A stretch of DNA of 64,000 bases, from assembly GCA_017620615.1 (NCBI GenBank), contig JAGAUW010000028.1, positions 1 to 64,000 on the forward strand, read 5' to 3'. The stretch comes from Clostridia bacterium (GTDB taxonomy: Bacteria > Bacillota > Clostridia > Monoglobales > Monoglobaceae). Under the pieces are notes generated by a model, which worked only from the letters and a program-made list of their open reading frames with translations, did not search any database and was not told where the DNA came from. Position numbers and translations under genes: made by a program. Positions 1 to 8,699 of the stretch are shown in pieces. The number at the start of each line of letters is the position of its first letter. Position 1 is the stretch's first letter.

Positions 1-1
1 C

Positions 2-67
2 AACATACCTGACGAAAAAGAACTACTTTCTTTAATGGATGAAATACGCAATGAAAAAAGTGCGTAA
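2..67 (+). CDS. 3' end of an unidentified protein (partial)
   Basis: An open frame enters from the left edge and ends at TAA (65-67). The visible tail is 21 residues, acidic and helical in character (PDEKELLSLMDEIRNEKSA). It is followed 8 bases later by a strong terminator, which supports its being a real gene end. The family cannot be recognised from this fragment. Confidence 0.55.
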   Translation, partial: NIPDEKELLSLMDEIRNEKSA

Positions 68-75
68 AAATGGAC

Positions 76-115
76 TAAGCGGTGCAACCGCAATAGTTAC
101 ACCGCTTATTTTTTT
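76..115 (+). terminator. rho-independent terminator of the left-edge gene
   Basis: A 9-bp perfect stem TAAGCGGTG (76-84) / CACCGCTTA (100-108) is followed by seven T (109-115). It lies between the left-edge gene and the convergent recG, so it may also stop read-through from recG, although the T-run on the minus strand is weaker. Confidence 0.8.
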
Positions 116-172
116 AATGTCCTTAGCAACCCGACGCTTTTGCCTGACCGGTTTTGTGTTTTAAAATATTTA

Positions 173-2227
173 TCAGTTCAGAATTCCGTTTTCAGATACT
201 TCGGAAAAACGTTTGAAAATTTGTGCTGAAAGAGCTTGGTTTTTCGGACTATCCAGGGTTTTGTCTTCGGATAGCAACTCGTCTGCGGCTGTTTTGGCAA
301 GGGCGAGGAGATGCATATCGGTTGAGAGATTTGAAACTTTGAGTTCCGGTAATCCGTGCTGACGAATTCCAAAAAATTCACCGGGGCCACGGAGCTCTAA
401 ATCTTTTTCCGAGATTTTGAAGCCGTCCGAGGTTTTGCACATAATTTTCATACGTTCCTTTGCGATGTCACCAACATCTGAAAACATTATGCAATAAGAG
501 GACTGCTCGCCTCGTCCAATTCTGCCTCTCAACTGGTGAAGCTGTGAAAGGCCGAAGCGCTCAGCATTTTCGATAATCATAATAGAGGCGTTGGGAACAT
601 CGACACCTACCTCGATTACTGTGGTGGAAACAAGAATATCAATCTTGCCTTTTGAAAAACGACTCATTATGTCCTGACGCTCAGTGCTTTTGAGTTTTCC
701 GTGTATAACCTCGATTTCAAGGTCGGGAAAAACATTAGTGCGAAGTTTTTCGGCATATTCAACGGCAGATTTTGCGCTCAAAGTCTCAGATTCTTCGATA
801 AGAGGACAGACAATATATGCTTGCCTACCCATCTTTATGTTTTCGTAGAGAAATGAAAAAACACGTTTTCTCATTTTTTCGCCCACTGCATAGGTTTCAA
901 TAGGCTTTCTTCCCGGTGGAAGTTCGTCAATCACTGAGATGTCAAGGTCACCGTAAAGAATGAGGGATAAAGTTCTTGGGATAGGTGTGGCTGTCATAAC
1001 CAGAGTGTGTGCCCCAAGCCCCTTTTCGGTCAGTGAAAGGCGCTGACGAACGCCAAATCGATGTTGCTCGTCAGTGATTACTAAAGTGGCATTTTTAAAT
1101 GTGACACCCTTTGAAATAAGGGCGTGAGTGCCAATGATTATTTGTGCTGTGCCATCTGCGATTTTTTTCTTTGCCTCGCGTTTTTCAGGGGCGGAAAGTC
1201 CGCTGTGAAGCAAAACCGTTTCAAAACCAAATTGCGAGAAAAGGGCTTTGAGATTTTTGAAATGTTGGCTTGCCAGAATTTCAGTGGGAGCCATAAGCAC
1301 AGCCTGATAGCCGTTTTCTGCCACTGCATACATAGCTGCTGCTGCCACAATGGTCTTTCCTGAGCCAACGTCACCCTGGATAAGCCTGTTCATAGGTGTG
1401 GGTTTTTGGATGTCGGCAGAAATTTCGTTTATCACACGTTTTTGTGCATTTGTCAGGTCAAAAGGAAGCTTTTCGGCAAAGTCTTTGATGCATTTTACAT
1501 TTTTAATGGGAGTTGCATAATAGTTTCTGCGTTCGTTCCCCAAAAAACGGATGCCACATTGCAAAACCAGAAATTCTTCAAAAGCAAAGCGCTGGCGGGC
1601 GGATTCAAAGTCTTCAAAGGTTTTGGGGTTATGGATATCCGAGAGGGCTTCCATAACATTTTTGAAGCCGTAACGATTTCTTATATCTTCAGGAATTATG
1701 TCGGGTAAAGTGCCCTCTAACTCCGAAAGTGCTAAGCGGACAGCATTCCGTATATGGGTTTGGGAGAGCCCGGCGGTGGAGGGGTATACCGGAACAATTT
1801 TGCCGGTTTTGGTCATAATGCTTGATGCTTCTTCAACCACGGGATTTACCATTTCAAAGTGCCTGCCGCGGAATATGGCTTTTCCATAAAAAGCAAATTC
1901 CGCACCTCTCTCGAGAGTTGCGGAAATATAGGGTGCATTGAACCAGCTGAGCTGCAGAAGGTCGCTGCCGTCGCTTACCATAACGCGGGTTATGGACATA
2001 CGTCTGCCCTTGCGGTAGGATTTTATTTCGCTGGCAAGGCTTGCCATAACGCACACAGTTTCACCGTCCATAAGGTCAGAAATAGCCTTGATTTCACGAC
2101 GGTCTTCAAGCTGACGAGGGAAGTGAAAAATTAGATCGTTCACGGTCTCGATGCCGAGCCGTGCAAAGAGCTTGGCACGGGCTTCGCCTATACCTTTAAG
2201 ATACTGTATGCTTGTTTGTGGTTTCAT
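173..2227 (-). CDS. recG: ATP-dependent DNA helicase RecG
   Basis: RecG is a superfamily 2 helicase that remodels stalled replication forks and branched recombination intermediates. The 684-residue product has the usual RecG length. The N-terminal 160 residues form the wedge/OB region. Helicase motifs follow: Walker A GDVGSGKT near residue 285, the DEQH box in ITDEQHRFG near 385, motif III TATPIPRTL near 412, and motif VI in QLRGRIGRG. The start ATG has a CGGAG site 8 bases upstream. It is the last gene of asp23-fakA-recG, 15 bases after fakA, a placement typical of Bacillota. Nothing suggests truncation. Confidence 0.97.
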   Translation of the reverse strand: MKPQTSIQYLKGIGEARAKLFARLGIETVNDLIFHFPRQLEDRREIKAISDLMDGETVCVMASLASEIKSYRKGRRMSITRVMVSDGSDLLQLSWFNAPYISATLERGAEFAFYGKAIFRGRHFEMVNPVVEEASSIMTKTGKIVPVYPSTAGLSQTHIRNAVRLALSELEGTLPDIIPEDIRNRYGFKNVMEALSDIHNPKTFEDFESARQRFAFEEFLVLQCGIRFLGNERRNYYATPIKNVKCIKDFAEKLPFDLTNAQKRVINEISADIQKPTPMNRLIQGDVGSGKTIVAAAAMYAVAENGYQAVLMAPTEILASQHFKNLKALFSQFGFETVLLHSGLSAPEKREAKKKIADGTAQIIIGTHALISKGVTFKNATLVITDEQHRFGVRQRLSLTEKGLGAHTLVMTATPIPRTLSLILYGDLDISVIDELPPGRKPIETYAVGEKMRKRVFSFLYENIKMGRQAYIVCPLIEESETLSAKSAVEYAEKLRTNVFPDLEIEVIHGKLKSTERQDIMSRFSKGKIDILVSTTVIEVGVDVPNASIMIIENAERFGLSQLHQLRGRIGRGEQSSYCIMFSDVGDIAKERMKIMCKTSDGFKISEKDLELRGPGEFFGIRQHGLPELKVSNLSTDMHLLALAKTAADELLSEDKTLDSPKNQALSAQIFKRFSEVSENGILN

Positions 2228-2242
2228 AAGTGTTCTCCGATT

Positions 2243-3880
2243 TTATTCAACCGAAATGATATAGTAATAAACGGGCTGACCACCATAACAAAGGGAAATA
2301 TCCATATCTGAAAACTCGCTTTCGAGTTTTGCTATCAGGCGGTCGGCGTCTTCTTTCTTTGTTTCCTCGCCATAATAAACGGTGATAACGCCGCTTTCGT
2401 CGTTTGTCATCTGGGTACAAAGCTCAAATGCTGCGTCTTCAGGGGTTTTTGTAACGGCGGTGATTTCTTTGCCGTTTACACCAAGGCAGTCACCAAGTTT
2501 TATTTCTTTGCCGTCAAGGACGGTGTCACGAGCCGCAAAAGTAACCTGACCGCAGGAAACAAATTCGGTCATTTCAATCATAGCGGCGGTGTTGTCCGAG
2601 GGTTCCATTCCCTCATCAAAGCCCATTATAGCGTTGATTCCTTGTGGGATATTTACAGTTGGAATAACAATAACCTGTTTGTCTGTGAGGGGGTCAACCT
2701 GCTCTGCTGCAAGAATGATGTTTTTGTTGTTTGGCAGGATGTAAACAACCTCGGCAGGAATTTTTTCAACAGCACTCAAAATGTCCTGAGTGCTTGGATT
2801 CATAGTCTGTCCACCCTCAATAATCTGGTCGACACCAAGGGAACTGAAAATTTCGGAAAGACCGCTGCCTGCTGAAACGGCTGCAAAGCCATAACGCTTT
2901 TGGGGTTCGGACTTTGTTTTGTCCATAGTGGGTTTTTCTGTGGGCGTTTCGGCATTATCAAGCTTTTCTTCGTGCTGATATTTCATATTATCAATTTTGA
3001 GATTTGTCAGTTCGCCGAGTTTTATTGCTTGTTCCAGCACAAATCCCGGGTGGTTTGTGTGGATGTGAACCTTTACAATTTCTTCATCGTCAATAACCAG
3101 CATACAGTCGCCCTTGTCGGAAATCGCTGTGCGGAACTGTGTAATCTGGCGGTCTGATGTTTTGTTGATGATAAATTCTGTACAGTAGAGATATTTTATA
3201 TCTGCTGACTCGGTTGTTTTTGGAGCCGAGGAAACAGTTTCTGTTTTGTCTATACTTTCTATTGCGCTGCCGTTTTCAAAGGCGAGAACTGCACCTTCGA
3301 AAATGGTGACCAGGCCTTTTCCACCGGCGTCTACAACCCCTGCTTTTTTCAGGGCAGGGAGAAGCTCGGTGGTGCCTTTGAGACTTATTTCGCCTGCCTC
3401 AAGGACTGCACGCAAAAACTTACTCAAATCGTCAAATTCTGTCCATTTTTCTTCGGCGAATTCTGACATTTCACGGATTACCGTGAGAATTGTACCCTCT
3501 GTGGGCTTCATAACAGCTCGGTATGCAGTGGTTTTTGCTGAAACTAAAGCGTCCTTAAGGCTCGAAATGTCGAGGGTTTCCTTATTCTCAACGGCTTTTG
3601 AAAAACCGCGGATAATCTGTGAAAGGATAACGCCTGAGTTTCCTCTTGCGTTCCGAAGAGAAGCTGATGCCAGCTTTGAAAGAAGCTTGCCGCAACTTGA
3701 TGCATCATCTGCAAGAGTCTGGCTTGTTGCACCGCTGAAAGTAAGGCTCATATTTGTGCCTGTGTCACCATCGGGAACGGGGAAAATATTCAGGTCGTCA
3801 ATGAGCTTGCGGTTATTTCTTAAATTTGCCGCAGCTGACTCTATCATCAGCCGGAGCATTGATATATTTAAATTGTTCAT
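2243..3880 (-). CDS. fakA: fatty acid kinase FakA (DAK2/DhaL domain, YloV-type)
   Basis: FakA phosphorylates fatty acids bound to a DegV-family FakB protein so that they enter phospholipid synthesis. The N-terminal 200 residues are a DhaL nucleotide-binding domain with the Mg/ATP signature FPVPDGDTGTNMSLT near residue 33 and later NARGNSGVILSQ. The C-terminal part (about 320-545) is the DegV-like half typical of YloV proteins. Length (545) matches the family. The start has GAGGTGG upstream. It sits between asp23 and recG, the common yloU-yloV-recG order. A DegV/FakB-type protein is encoded at 7284-8126 in the same window and is a plausible partner (inference). Confidence 0.93.
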   Translation of the reverse strand: MNNLNISMLRLMIESAAANLRNNRKLIDDLNIFPVPDGDTGTNMSLTFSGATSQTLADDASSCGKLLSKLASASLRNARGNSGVILSQIIRGFSKAVENKETLDISSLKDALVSAKTTAYRAVMKPTEGTILTVIREMSEFAEEKWTEFDDLSKFLRAVLEAGEISLKGTTELLPALKKAGVVDAGGKGLVTIFEGAVLAFENGSAIESIDKTETVSSAPKTTESADIKYLYCTEFIINKTSDRQITQFRTAISDKGDCMLVIDDEEIVKVHIHTNHPGFVLEQAIKLGELTNLKIDNMKYQHEEKLDNAETPTEKPTMDKTKSEPQKRYGFAAVSAGSGLSEIFSSLGVDQIIEGGQTMNPSTQDILSAVEKIPAEVVYILPNNKNIILAAEQVDPLTDKQVIVIPTVNIPQGINAIMGFDEGMEPSDNTAAMIEMTEFVSCGQVTFAARDTVLDGKEIKLGDCLGVNGKEITAVTKTPEDAAFELCTQMTNDESGVITVYYGEETKKEDADRLIAKLESEFSDMDISLCYGGQPVYYYIISVE

Positions 3881-3907
3881 TTAATCCACCTCGTAAATTA
3901 TGAAAGG

Positions 3908-4258
3908 TTAAACACGGACACTTTCTACGTTTACACGTACGGAGGAAACTTCCATACCGGTCATTTTTTCTACGTTATATTTAACATTGCTGCGGATTGT
4001 TTCACCGATTGTACCGATGTTGAGGCCATATTCCACAATAACGTGCAGAGAAATTTCGATAACGCTGCCACTTGCTTTAACCTTGACGCCTTTGTCAAGG
4101 TTTTCCTTTTTGAGAAGCTTTGCGATACCATCCTTGCTGCTTTGTGAACACATACCCACAACACCATAGCACTGGGTGGCGATGTAGCCTGCTAAGTTTG
4201 CGATAACTGTGTTTGAGATATTTATAATGCCTTTGTCGTTTTTGATTTCAGCACTCAT
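3908..4258 (-). CDS. Asp23/Gls24 family envelope protein (YloU-type)
   Basis: This 116-residue protein belongs to the Asp23/Gls24 (DUF322) family, small cytoplasmic or membrane-associated proteins linked to envelope stress and fatty-acid metabolism. Visible family features are ISNTVIANLAGYIATQCYGVVGM at the N-terminus, a central strand region (SLHVIVEYGLNIGTIGETIR) and the C-terminal VRVNVESVRV. An in-frame ATG seven codons upstream exists, but AGGAGG stands seven bases before MSAEIKND, so 4258 is chosen. It is the first gene of the operon and is preceded by a good sigma-A promoter at 4318-4346. Confidence 0.92.
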   Translation of the reverse strand: MSAEIKNDKGIINISNTVIANLAGYIATQCYGVVGMCSQSSKDGIAKLLKKENLDKGVKVKASGSVIEISLHVIVEYGLNIGTIGETIRSNVKYNVEKMTGMEVSSVRVNVESVRV

Positions 4259-4317
4259 GTTTAAACCTCCTGTAGTCACTTGGGCTTAAGTTGTTTTTAC
4301 ACAACTTTACAAAATAT

Positions 4318-4346
4318 ATAATACATCATTTTTGCTGCGAGGTCAA
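4318..4346 (-). promoter_or_regulatory. sigma-A promoter of asp23-fakA-recG
   Basis: Read on the minus strand: -35 TTGACC (4346-4341), a 17-base spacer, -10 TATTAT (4323-4318). The start of transcription would lie about 55 bases before the asp23 start codon. It is back to back with the rlmB promoter. Confidence 0.75.
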
Positions 4347-4419
4347 GAGGGTTTGGGTATAAATAATCTGTCGATAAAAGAAGAATGAGGTTTTTTTGGA
4401 AAGTGTGACTAAATTTTTA

Positions 4420-4448
4420 TTGCGTTTTGATGCAAAATATGATAGAAT
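4420..4448 (+). promoter_or_regulatory. sigma-A promoter of the rlmB-led run
   Basis: -35 TTGCGT (4420-4425), 17-base spacer, -10 TAGAAT (4443-4448), about 37 bases before the expected transcription start-to-ATG interval of rlmB at 4492. Confidence 0.65.
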
Positions 4449-4491
4449 GGAAACTGTATAAGTATGTGTAAATTGAATCGGAGACTGAGAT

Positions 4492-5232
4492 ATGGAAGAT
4501 AAGATTTTTGGAACAAATCCTGTGCTTGAAGCGCTCCACGCAGGGAGAGAAATAGACAAGATTTTCATTCAGGATGGGGCGAGACATTCAAGGCTTGCTC
4601 AAATAACAGCCGCGGCAAAAAAACGCGGAATCAGGTATACCTTGGTAGGAAAAGCCAAGCTTGACGAGCTGTCGGAGGGTGGAAACCACCAAGGAGTTCT
4701 GGCTCTTGCGGCGATGCACAGTTATTCTTCGGTTGAAGAAATTTTGGCGCTTGCCAAGGAGAGAGGCGAAAAACCCTTTGTTATAATTGCGGAAAATCTT
4801 TCTGACCCGCATAACCTTGGAAGCATCATACGAACTGCAAATGCAGCCGGAGCACACGGGGTGATTATCCCCAAAAACCGCAGTGTGGGACTTACCTCAA
4901 CGGTTGCAAAGGTTGCGGCTGGGGCGCTTGAGCATACACTTGTCGCAAGATGCACAAATATAGGCGCATGTATTGAAGCATTGAAAGATGCAGGGCTTTG
5001 GATTGTTGGCACTGCACTTGAGGGCAGTATGCCCATTTATGACTGCGATATGACCGGTGCAACAGGCATTGTTATCGGCAGTGAGGGCGAGGGAATGAGC
5101 CGCTTGACCCGTGAGAAATGCGATTTTCTCGTTAAAATACCTATGCTTGGAAAAGCAGAATCTCTCAATGCATCTGTTGCAGCAGGAGTTATAATGTATG
5201 AAGCGGTAAGACAAAGAGAAGCTAAAAAATAG
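4492..5232 (+). CDS. rlmB: 23S rRNA (guanosine-2'-O-)-methyltransferase RlmB
   Basis: SpoU-class (SPOUT) methyltransferase that 2'-O-methylates a guanosine in 23S rRNA using SAM. The 246-residue protein starts with the substrate-binding domain signature FGTNPVLEALHAGR. The SPOUT motifs follow: NLSDPHNLGSIIRTANAAG near 102, IVIGSEGEGMSRL near 198, and the knot motif KIPMLGKAESLNASVAAGV near 215. In many Bacillota rlmB follows cysS-mrnC; here it is separate from them. The Shine-Dalgarno site (GGAG) is modest. The next gene begins 12 bases after its stop. Confidence 0.94.
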   Translation: MEDKIFGTNPVLEALHAGREIDKIFIQDGARHSRLAQITAAAKKRGIRYTLVGKAKLDELSEGGNHQGVLALAAMHSYSSVEEILALAKERGEKPFVIIAENLSDPHNLGSIIRTANAAGAHGVIIPKNRSVGLTSTVAKVAAGALEHTLVARCTNIGACIEALKDAGLWIVGTALEGSMPIYDCDMTGATGIVIGSEGEGMSRLTREKCDFLVKIPMLGKAESLNASVAAGVIMYEAVRQREAKK

Positions 5233-5244
5233 GGGAGAAAGATA

Positions 5245-6777
5245 ATGATTTCAATGCACAAAAGCACCGCGCTTTGCGGAATTGACGGATATATTGTGGA
5301 TGTTGAAACGGATATTTCAAACGGACTTCCGGGCTTTGATATAGTGGGGCTTCCGGATGCGGCTGTAAAGGAATCAAAAGAGAGACTTCGTGCGGCTATT
5401 AAAAATTCGGGGCTTACCTTTCCATCAAAGCGTATAACCGTCAATTTGGCGCCTGCTGACATAAAAAAAGAGGGGGCGCACTTTGATTTGCCTATCGCTC
5501 TTGGGATTCTTGCGGCGTCTGACCAGGTGAATACAAAACTGGGTCAGGATGCAGTTTTTTTGGGTGAGCTTTCGCTAAATGGGGATCTAAGACGTGTGAA
5601 CGGTGTTCTTCCTATGGTGATTTCGGCATATCAAAAGGGAATAAAAACGGTTTTCCTGCCCGTTGAAAATGCCAATGAAGCGGCGGTTGTCAAGGGTGTT
5701 GAGGTGTTTGGCGTTAAAAACCTTTGTGAAATTCTGGAGCATTTTATTTCGAAAAAGATTATAAATCCTACAGTTGTTGACATAGACGAACTTCTTAGAA
5801 ATGCAGAAAAGGAAAAATATGATTTTGCGGAAGTAAAGGGTCAGCTTTATGTGAAAAGGGCACTTGAGGTGGCGGCAGCAGGCGGTCATAATATTCTGAT
5901 GATTGGGCCACCTGGGTCTGGTAAGACAATGATAGCACGACGGATACCCTCAATTCTTCCTGACCTTACCTTTGAAGAATCCTTGGAGGTTACAAAAATC
6001 CATAGTATAGCAGGGAATCTTTCGTCGAACAGCCCGCTTATTTCAGAGCGTCCTTTCAGACATCCCCATCATACAATTTCGTCAGTGGGACTTTCGGGTG
6101 GTGGTTCAAATCCAAGGCCTGGGGAAATTAGCCTTTCACATAATGGCGTGCTGTTTATGGATGAGCTTCCTGAATTTCGTCGGGATGCATTGGAAGCTAT
6201 GCGTCAGCCCCTTGAGGACGGAGAGATTACCATAACCCGTTCAGGCGGAACTGCTACATACCCGTCAAATGTTATGCTGGTGGCATCTATGAACCCGTGC
6301 CCTTGTGGGTATTATGGTGACAAGGTGAGGGAATGCAGTTGCTCACAGTCGCAGATAATGAAATATATGGGAAAAATCAGCGGACCACTTCTTGACAGAA
6401 TTGATTTGCATATTGAAGTTCCGTCGGTGAAGTATGACGAGCTTGAAACCAAAGAAAAGGGCGAAAGCTCTGAAGAGATAAAGAAAAGAGTTGACAGGGC
6501 AAGAAAAATTCAGGTAGAAAGATATAAAGGTCTTGGAATTTTCGCCAACAGTCAGCTGACGCCTGAGCTTATGAGCAAGTATTGTGTTCTTGGGGAAGAA
6601 GCAAATATGCTTCTTAAACAAGCATTTGAGGCGCTTGGCATGAGTGCAAGAGCACACAATCGCATTTTAAAAGTTGCAAGGACAATTGCTGACCTTGCTG
6701 AGTGCGAAAATATTGAGGCGGAGCATATTGCTGAAACAATACAGTACCGTGCGCTCGACAAGAAATTTTTTAATTAA
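5245..6777 (+). CDS. YifB/ComM family Mg-chelatase-like AAA+ ATPase
   Basis: A 510-residue protein with the full YifB/ComM layout: an N-terminal Lon-protease-like domain (MHKSTALCGIDGYIVDVETDISNGLPGFDIVGLPD), a central AAA+ module with Walker A GPPGSGKT near residue 222 and Walker B VLFMDELPEF near 308, then a Mg-chelatase-type C-terminus. ComM promotes branch migration during natural transformation in Gram-negatives; the role in Clostridia is less clear. AGGGGAGAAAG lies before the ATG. It is a member of the rlmB-led operon. Confidence 0.92.
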   Translation: MISMHKSTALCGIDGYIVDVETDISNGLPGFDIVGLPDAAVKESKERLRAAIKNSGLTFPSKRITVNLAPADIKKEGAHFDLPIALGILAASDQVNTKLGQDAVFLGELSLNGDLRRVNGVLPMVISAYQKGIKTVFLPVENANEAAVVKGVEVFGVKNLCEILEHFISKKIINPTVVDIDELLRNAEKEKYDFAEVKGQLYVKRALEVAAAGGHNILMIGPPGSGKTMIARRIPSILPDLTFEESLEVTKIHSIAGNLSSNSPLISERPFRHPHHTISSVGLSGGGSNPRPGEISLSHNGVLFMDELPEFRRDALEAMRQPLEDGEITITRSGGTATYPSNVMLVASMNPCPCGYYGDKVRECSCSQSQIMKYMGKISGPLLDRIDLHIEVPSVKYDELETKEKGESSEEIKKRVDRARKIQVERYKGLGIFANSQLTPELMSKYCVLGEEANMLLKQAFEALGMSARAHNRILKVARTIADLAECENIEAEHIAETIQYRALDKKFFN

Positions 6778-6789
6778 AGGACAGATAAA

Positions 6790-7287
6790 ATGAAGCTTAA
6801 TATAGTTTTGGTAGAACCTGAAATTCCGTCGAATACGGGAAATATTTCAAGAACCTGCTCGGTTATTGATGCGCGTCTTCATCTTGTACACCCTCTTGGC
6901 TTTGACATAAGTGAAAAGGCTGTGAGGCGCGCCGGGCTTGATTACTGGGATGAACTGGAGATTTTTGAATATAATAGCTTTCAGGAAATCAGGGAAAAAT
7001 ATCCCCGCGGTGTGTTTTATTTCTGCACCACCAAGGCACCGAGGAGTTATAGCTCAGTAGAGTTCCCTGCTAGAGAGGATAAGGATATATTTTTGGTGTT
7101 TGGTAAGGAAACAAAGGGCCTCCCTGAGGATTTACTGAGAGAAAATCTTGAATATTGTATCAGGATACCGATGAAAGAAAATAAACGTTCTCTAAATCTT
7201 TCAAACTCTGTTGCGATAGTTGCATACGAGGTTTTAAGACAAGGGAACTTTGAAAATTTAGAAGAGAAAGGATGTTTTTTGAAATGA
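6790..7287 (+). CDS. trmL: tRNA (cytidine/uridine-2'-O-)-methyltransferase TrmL
   Basis: SPOUT methyltransferase that methylates the wobble base 34 ribose of certain leucine tRNAs. The 165-residue size fits the minimal SPOUT fold of TrmL. Motifs visible are VEPEIPSNTGNISRTC near residue 8, FGKETKGLPEDLL near 107, and the C-terminal knot RIPMKENKRSLNLSNSVAIVAYE. The stop overlaps the degV start in an ATGA arrangement, implying translational coupling. Confidence 0.93.
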   Translation: MKLNIVLVEPEIPSNTGNISRTCSVIDARLHLVHPLGFDISEKAVRRAGLDYWDELEIFEYNSFQEIREKYPRGVFYFCTTKAPRSYSSVEFPAREDKDIFLVFGKETKGLPEDLLRENLEYCIRIPMKENKRSLNLSNSVAIVAYEVLRQGNFENLEEKGCFLK

Positions 7288-8126
7288 TTAAAATAATGAC
7301 AGATATGTCTGCTGACATTACAAAGGAACAGGCTGAGAGATATGGCATAAAGGTTTTACCTTTTTATATCAATTGTGGTGATGAGAGTATCTTGGCGGAT
7401 ATTGATTATACGCCCCAGATGTTTTATGAAAAGTTTAAGGTTGGGAACGAAATGCCTTCAACAAGCCAGGCAACACCTGATATACTGGAAAATATGTATC
7501 GCGAACTGGGTAAGGAAAATGAGATTATTCATATTACTATTCCGGCAAACAGCAGTGGTATTGTGAACACTGCTCGTATGATAGCCGCTGACCTTGAGGA
7601 AGAGGGCTTTGATATTACAATAATTGATTCAAGTATGTATAGCTATGGGATCGGAGCCAATGTCATTGAGGCGGCACAAATGGCGGAAGACGGTGAGTCA
7701 AAGGAGAAAATAGTTGCATTCCTCAAAGAACGCTTTGAAAAGGACAAGGTTTATTTCATAGTGGATGATTTGACTACGCTTAAAAAAGGCGGAAGAATTA
7801 AGGCGACAACCATGGTTGTGTCATCTGTCCTTGATATAAAGCCAATCCTTTGGTCAAATGACGGTATGGTCGAAGCTTTTGCGAAAGTTAAAGGCATAAA
7901 GCGTGCCATTGCAAAAATTGTTGACCATGTTGAAGAAAACATCCTTGACCCAGAAAACGCTGAAATTTACGTTCTGCACGCAGAGGCACCCGATAAAGCG
8001 GAAATTTTGAAAGCGATGCTTGAAGAAAGAATTTCGCCAAAATCGGTGAGCATTGCGGAAGTTGGGCCCATTATCACTTGCCATGCGGGGCTTGGAGTTT
8101 TTGGCTTGTATTTTAAGCATAAATAA
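7284..8126 (+). CDS. DegV family fatty-acid-binding protein (FakB-type)
   Basis: DegV/FakB proteins bind a single fatty acid and present it to FakA for phosphorylation. This 280-residue protein begins MIKIMTDMSADITKEQAERYGIKVLPF, with the family's buried-ligand signatures TSQATPDILENMYREL near 58 and IDSSMYSYGIG near 115, and the C-terminal GPIITCHAGLGVFGLYF. An ATG 12 bases upstream exists, but AGAGAAAGGA spaces well to the ATG at 7284, which overlaps the trmL stop as ATGA. FakA in this window (2243-3880) is the likely partner kinase; which lipid it binds is unknown. Confidence 0.9.
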   Translation: MIKIMTDMSADITKEQAERYGIKVLPFYINCGDESILADIDYTPQMFYEKFKVGNEMPSTSQATPDILENMYRELGKENEIIHITIPANSSGIVNTARMIAADLEEEGFDITIIDSSMYSYGIGANVIEAAQMAEDGESKEKIVAFLKERFEKDKVYFIVDDLTTLKKGGRIKATTMVVSSVLDIKPILWSNDGMVEAFAKVKGIKRAIAKIVDHVEENILDPENAEIYVLHAEAPDKAEILKAMLEERISPKSVSIAEVGPIITCHAGLGVFGLYFKHK

Positions 8127-8155
8127 AATATTTTGGGTACAGAGGTTGATTTTGT

Positions 8156-8686
8156 ATGTATCTTGAAAAAGAGGAAATGAAATTTTCGGTGGTTTATGCC
8201 ATAAAACAGTATAAAGCACCAATAAATATGGACCTTACCTATCGGATTTTTACCTGGGATAAGGAGATTATGCAGTATTTTGACTTGGCGGAAGTTTTGG
8301 CGGAGCTTTTGGAGGACGGGTATATAGTGAAAAAGTTTTATCGCAATGAGGAGGCTTTTTCACTTACTGAAAGCGGTGAAGAGGCGTATCGGTTTTTTAA
8401 AACCCGAGTTCCTTATAGCGTAAGGCAAAAAATAGACGATGCCATCGGGCGGGTCAAGTATGACGAAATTGTTGACCCCAATGCCGTCAAGGCGGAGGTC
8501 ATTCCTGTGACGAATGAGCAGTACATGGCGAGGTGCAGTATTTTGGAGAATAAGGTTCCGATTATTGAACTTAATCTCAATATGGGCAAGCGTCAGGATG
8601 CAGAGCGCGTAGCTCGTCACTTTAAAGAAAATTCACAGAAAATTTATGAGGAAATTCTTAAAGTGTGTACAGAAGACAAGGCTTAA
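8156..8686 (+). CDS. DUF4364-type winged-helix protein
   Basis: A 176-residue soluble protein that resembles the DUF4364 family of Clostridia: an N-terminal winged-helix segment ([23 protein letters not shown] to [22 protein letters not shown], about residues 10-75) and a C-terminal mixed domain ending in a helix. This fold points to DNA binding, but no target is known. An internal ATG at 8177 is possible but has poor spacing, so 8156 is kept, with AGAGG 11 bases upstream. It lies between degV and mnmG in the same run. Confidence 0.72.
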   Translation: MYLEKEEMKFSVVYAIKQYKAPINMDLTYRIFTWDKEIMQYFDLAEVLAELLEDGYIVKKFYRNEEAFSLTESGEEAYRFFKTRVPYSVRQKIDDAIGRVKYDEIVDPNAVKAEVIPVTNEQYMARCSILENKVPIIELNLNMGKRQDAERVARHFKENSQKIYEEILKVCTEDKA

Positions 8687-8699
8687 TGGAGGGAATATT

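Noticed and set aside
3246-3884. A 212-codon plus-strand frame opposite fakA
   Set aside because: It is the mirror of a well-supported fakA reading frame, has low-complexity serine/arginine-rich translation and no ribosome site.
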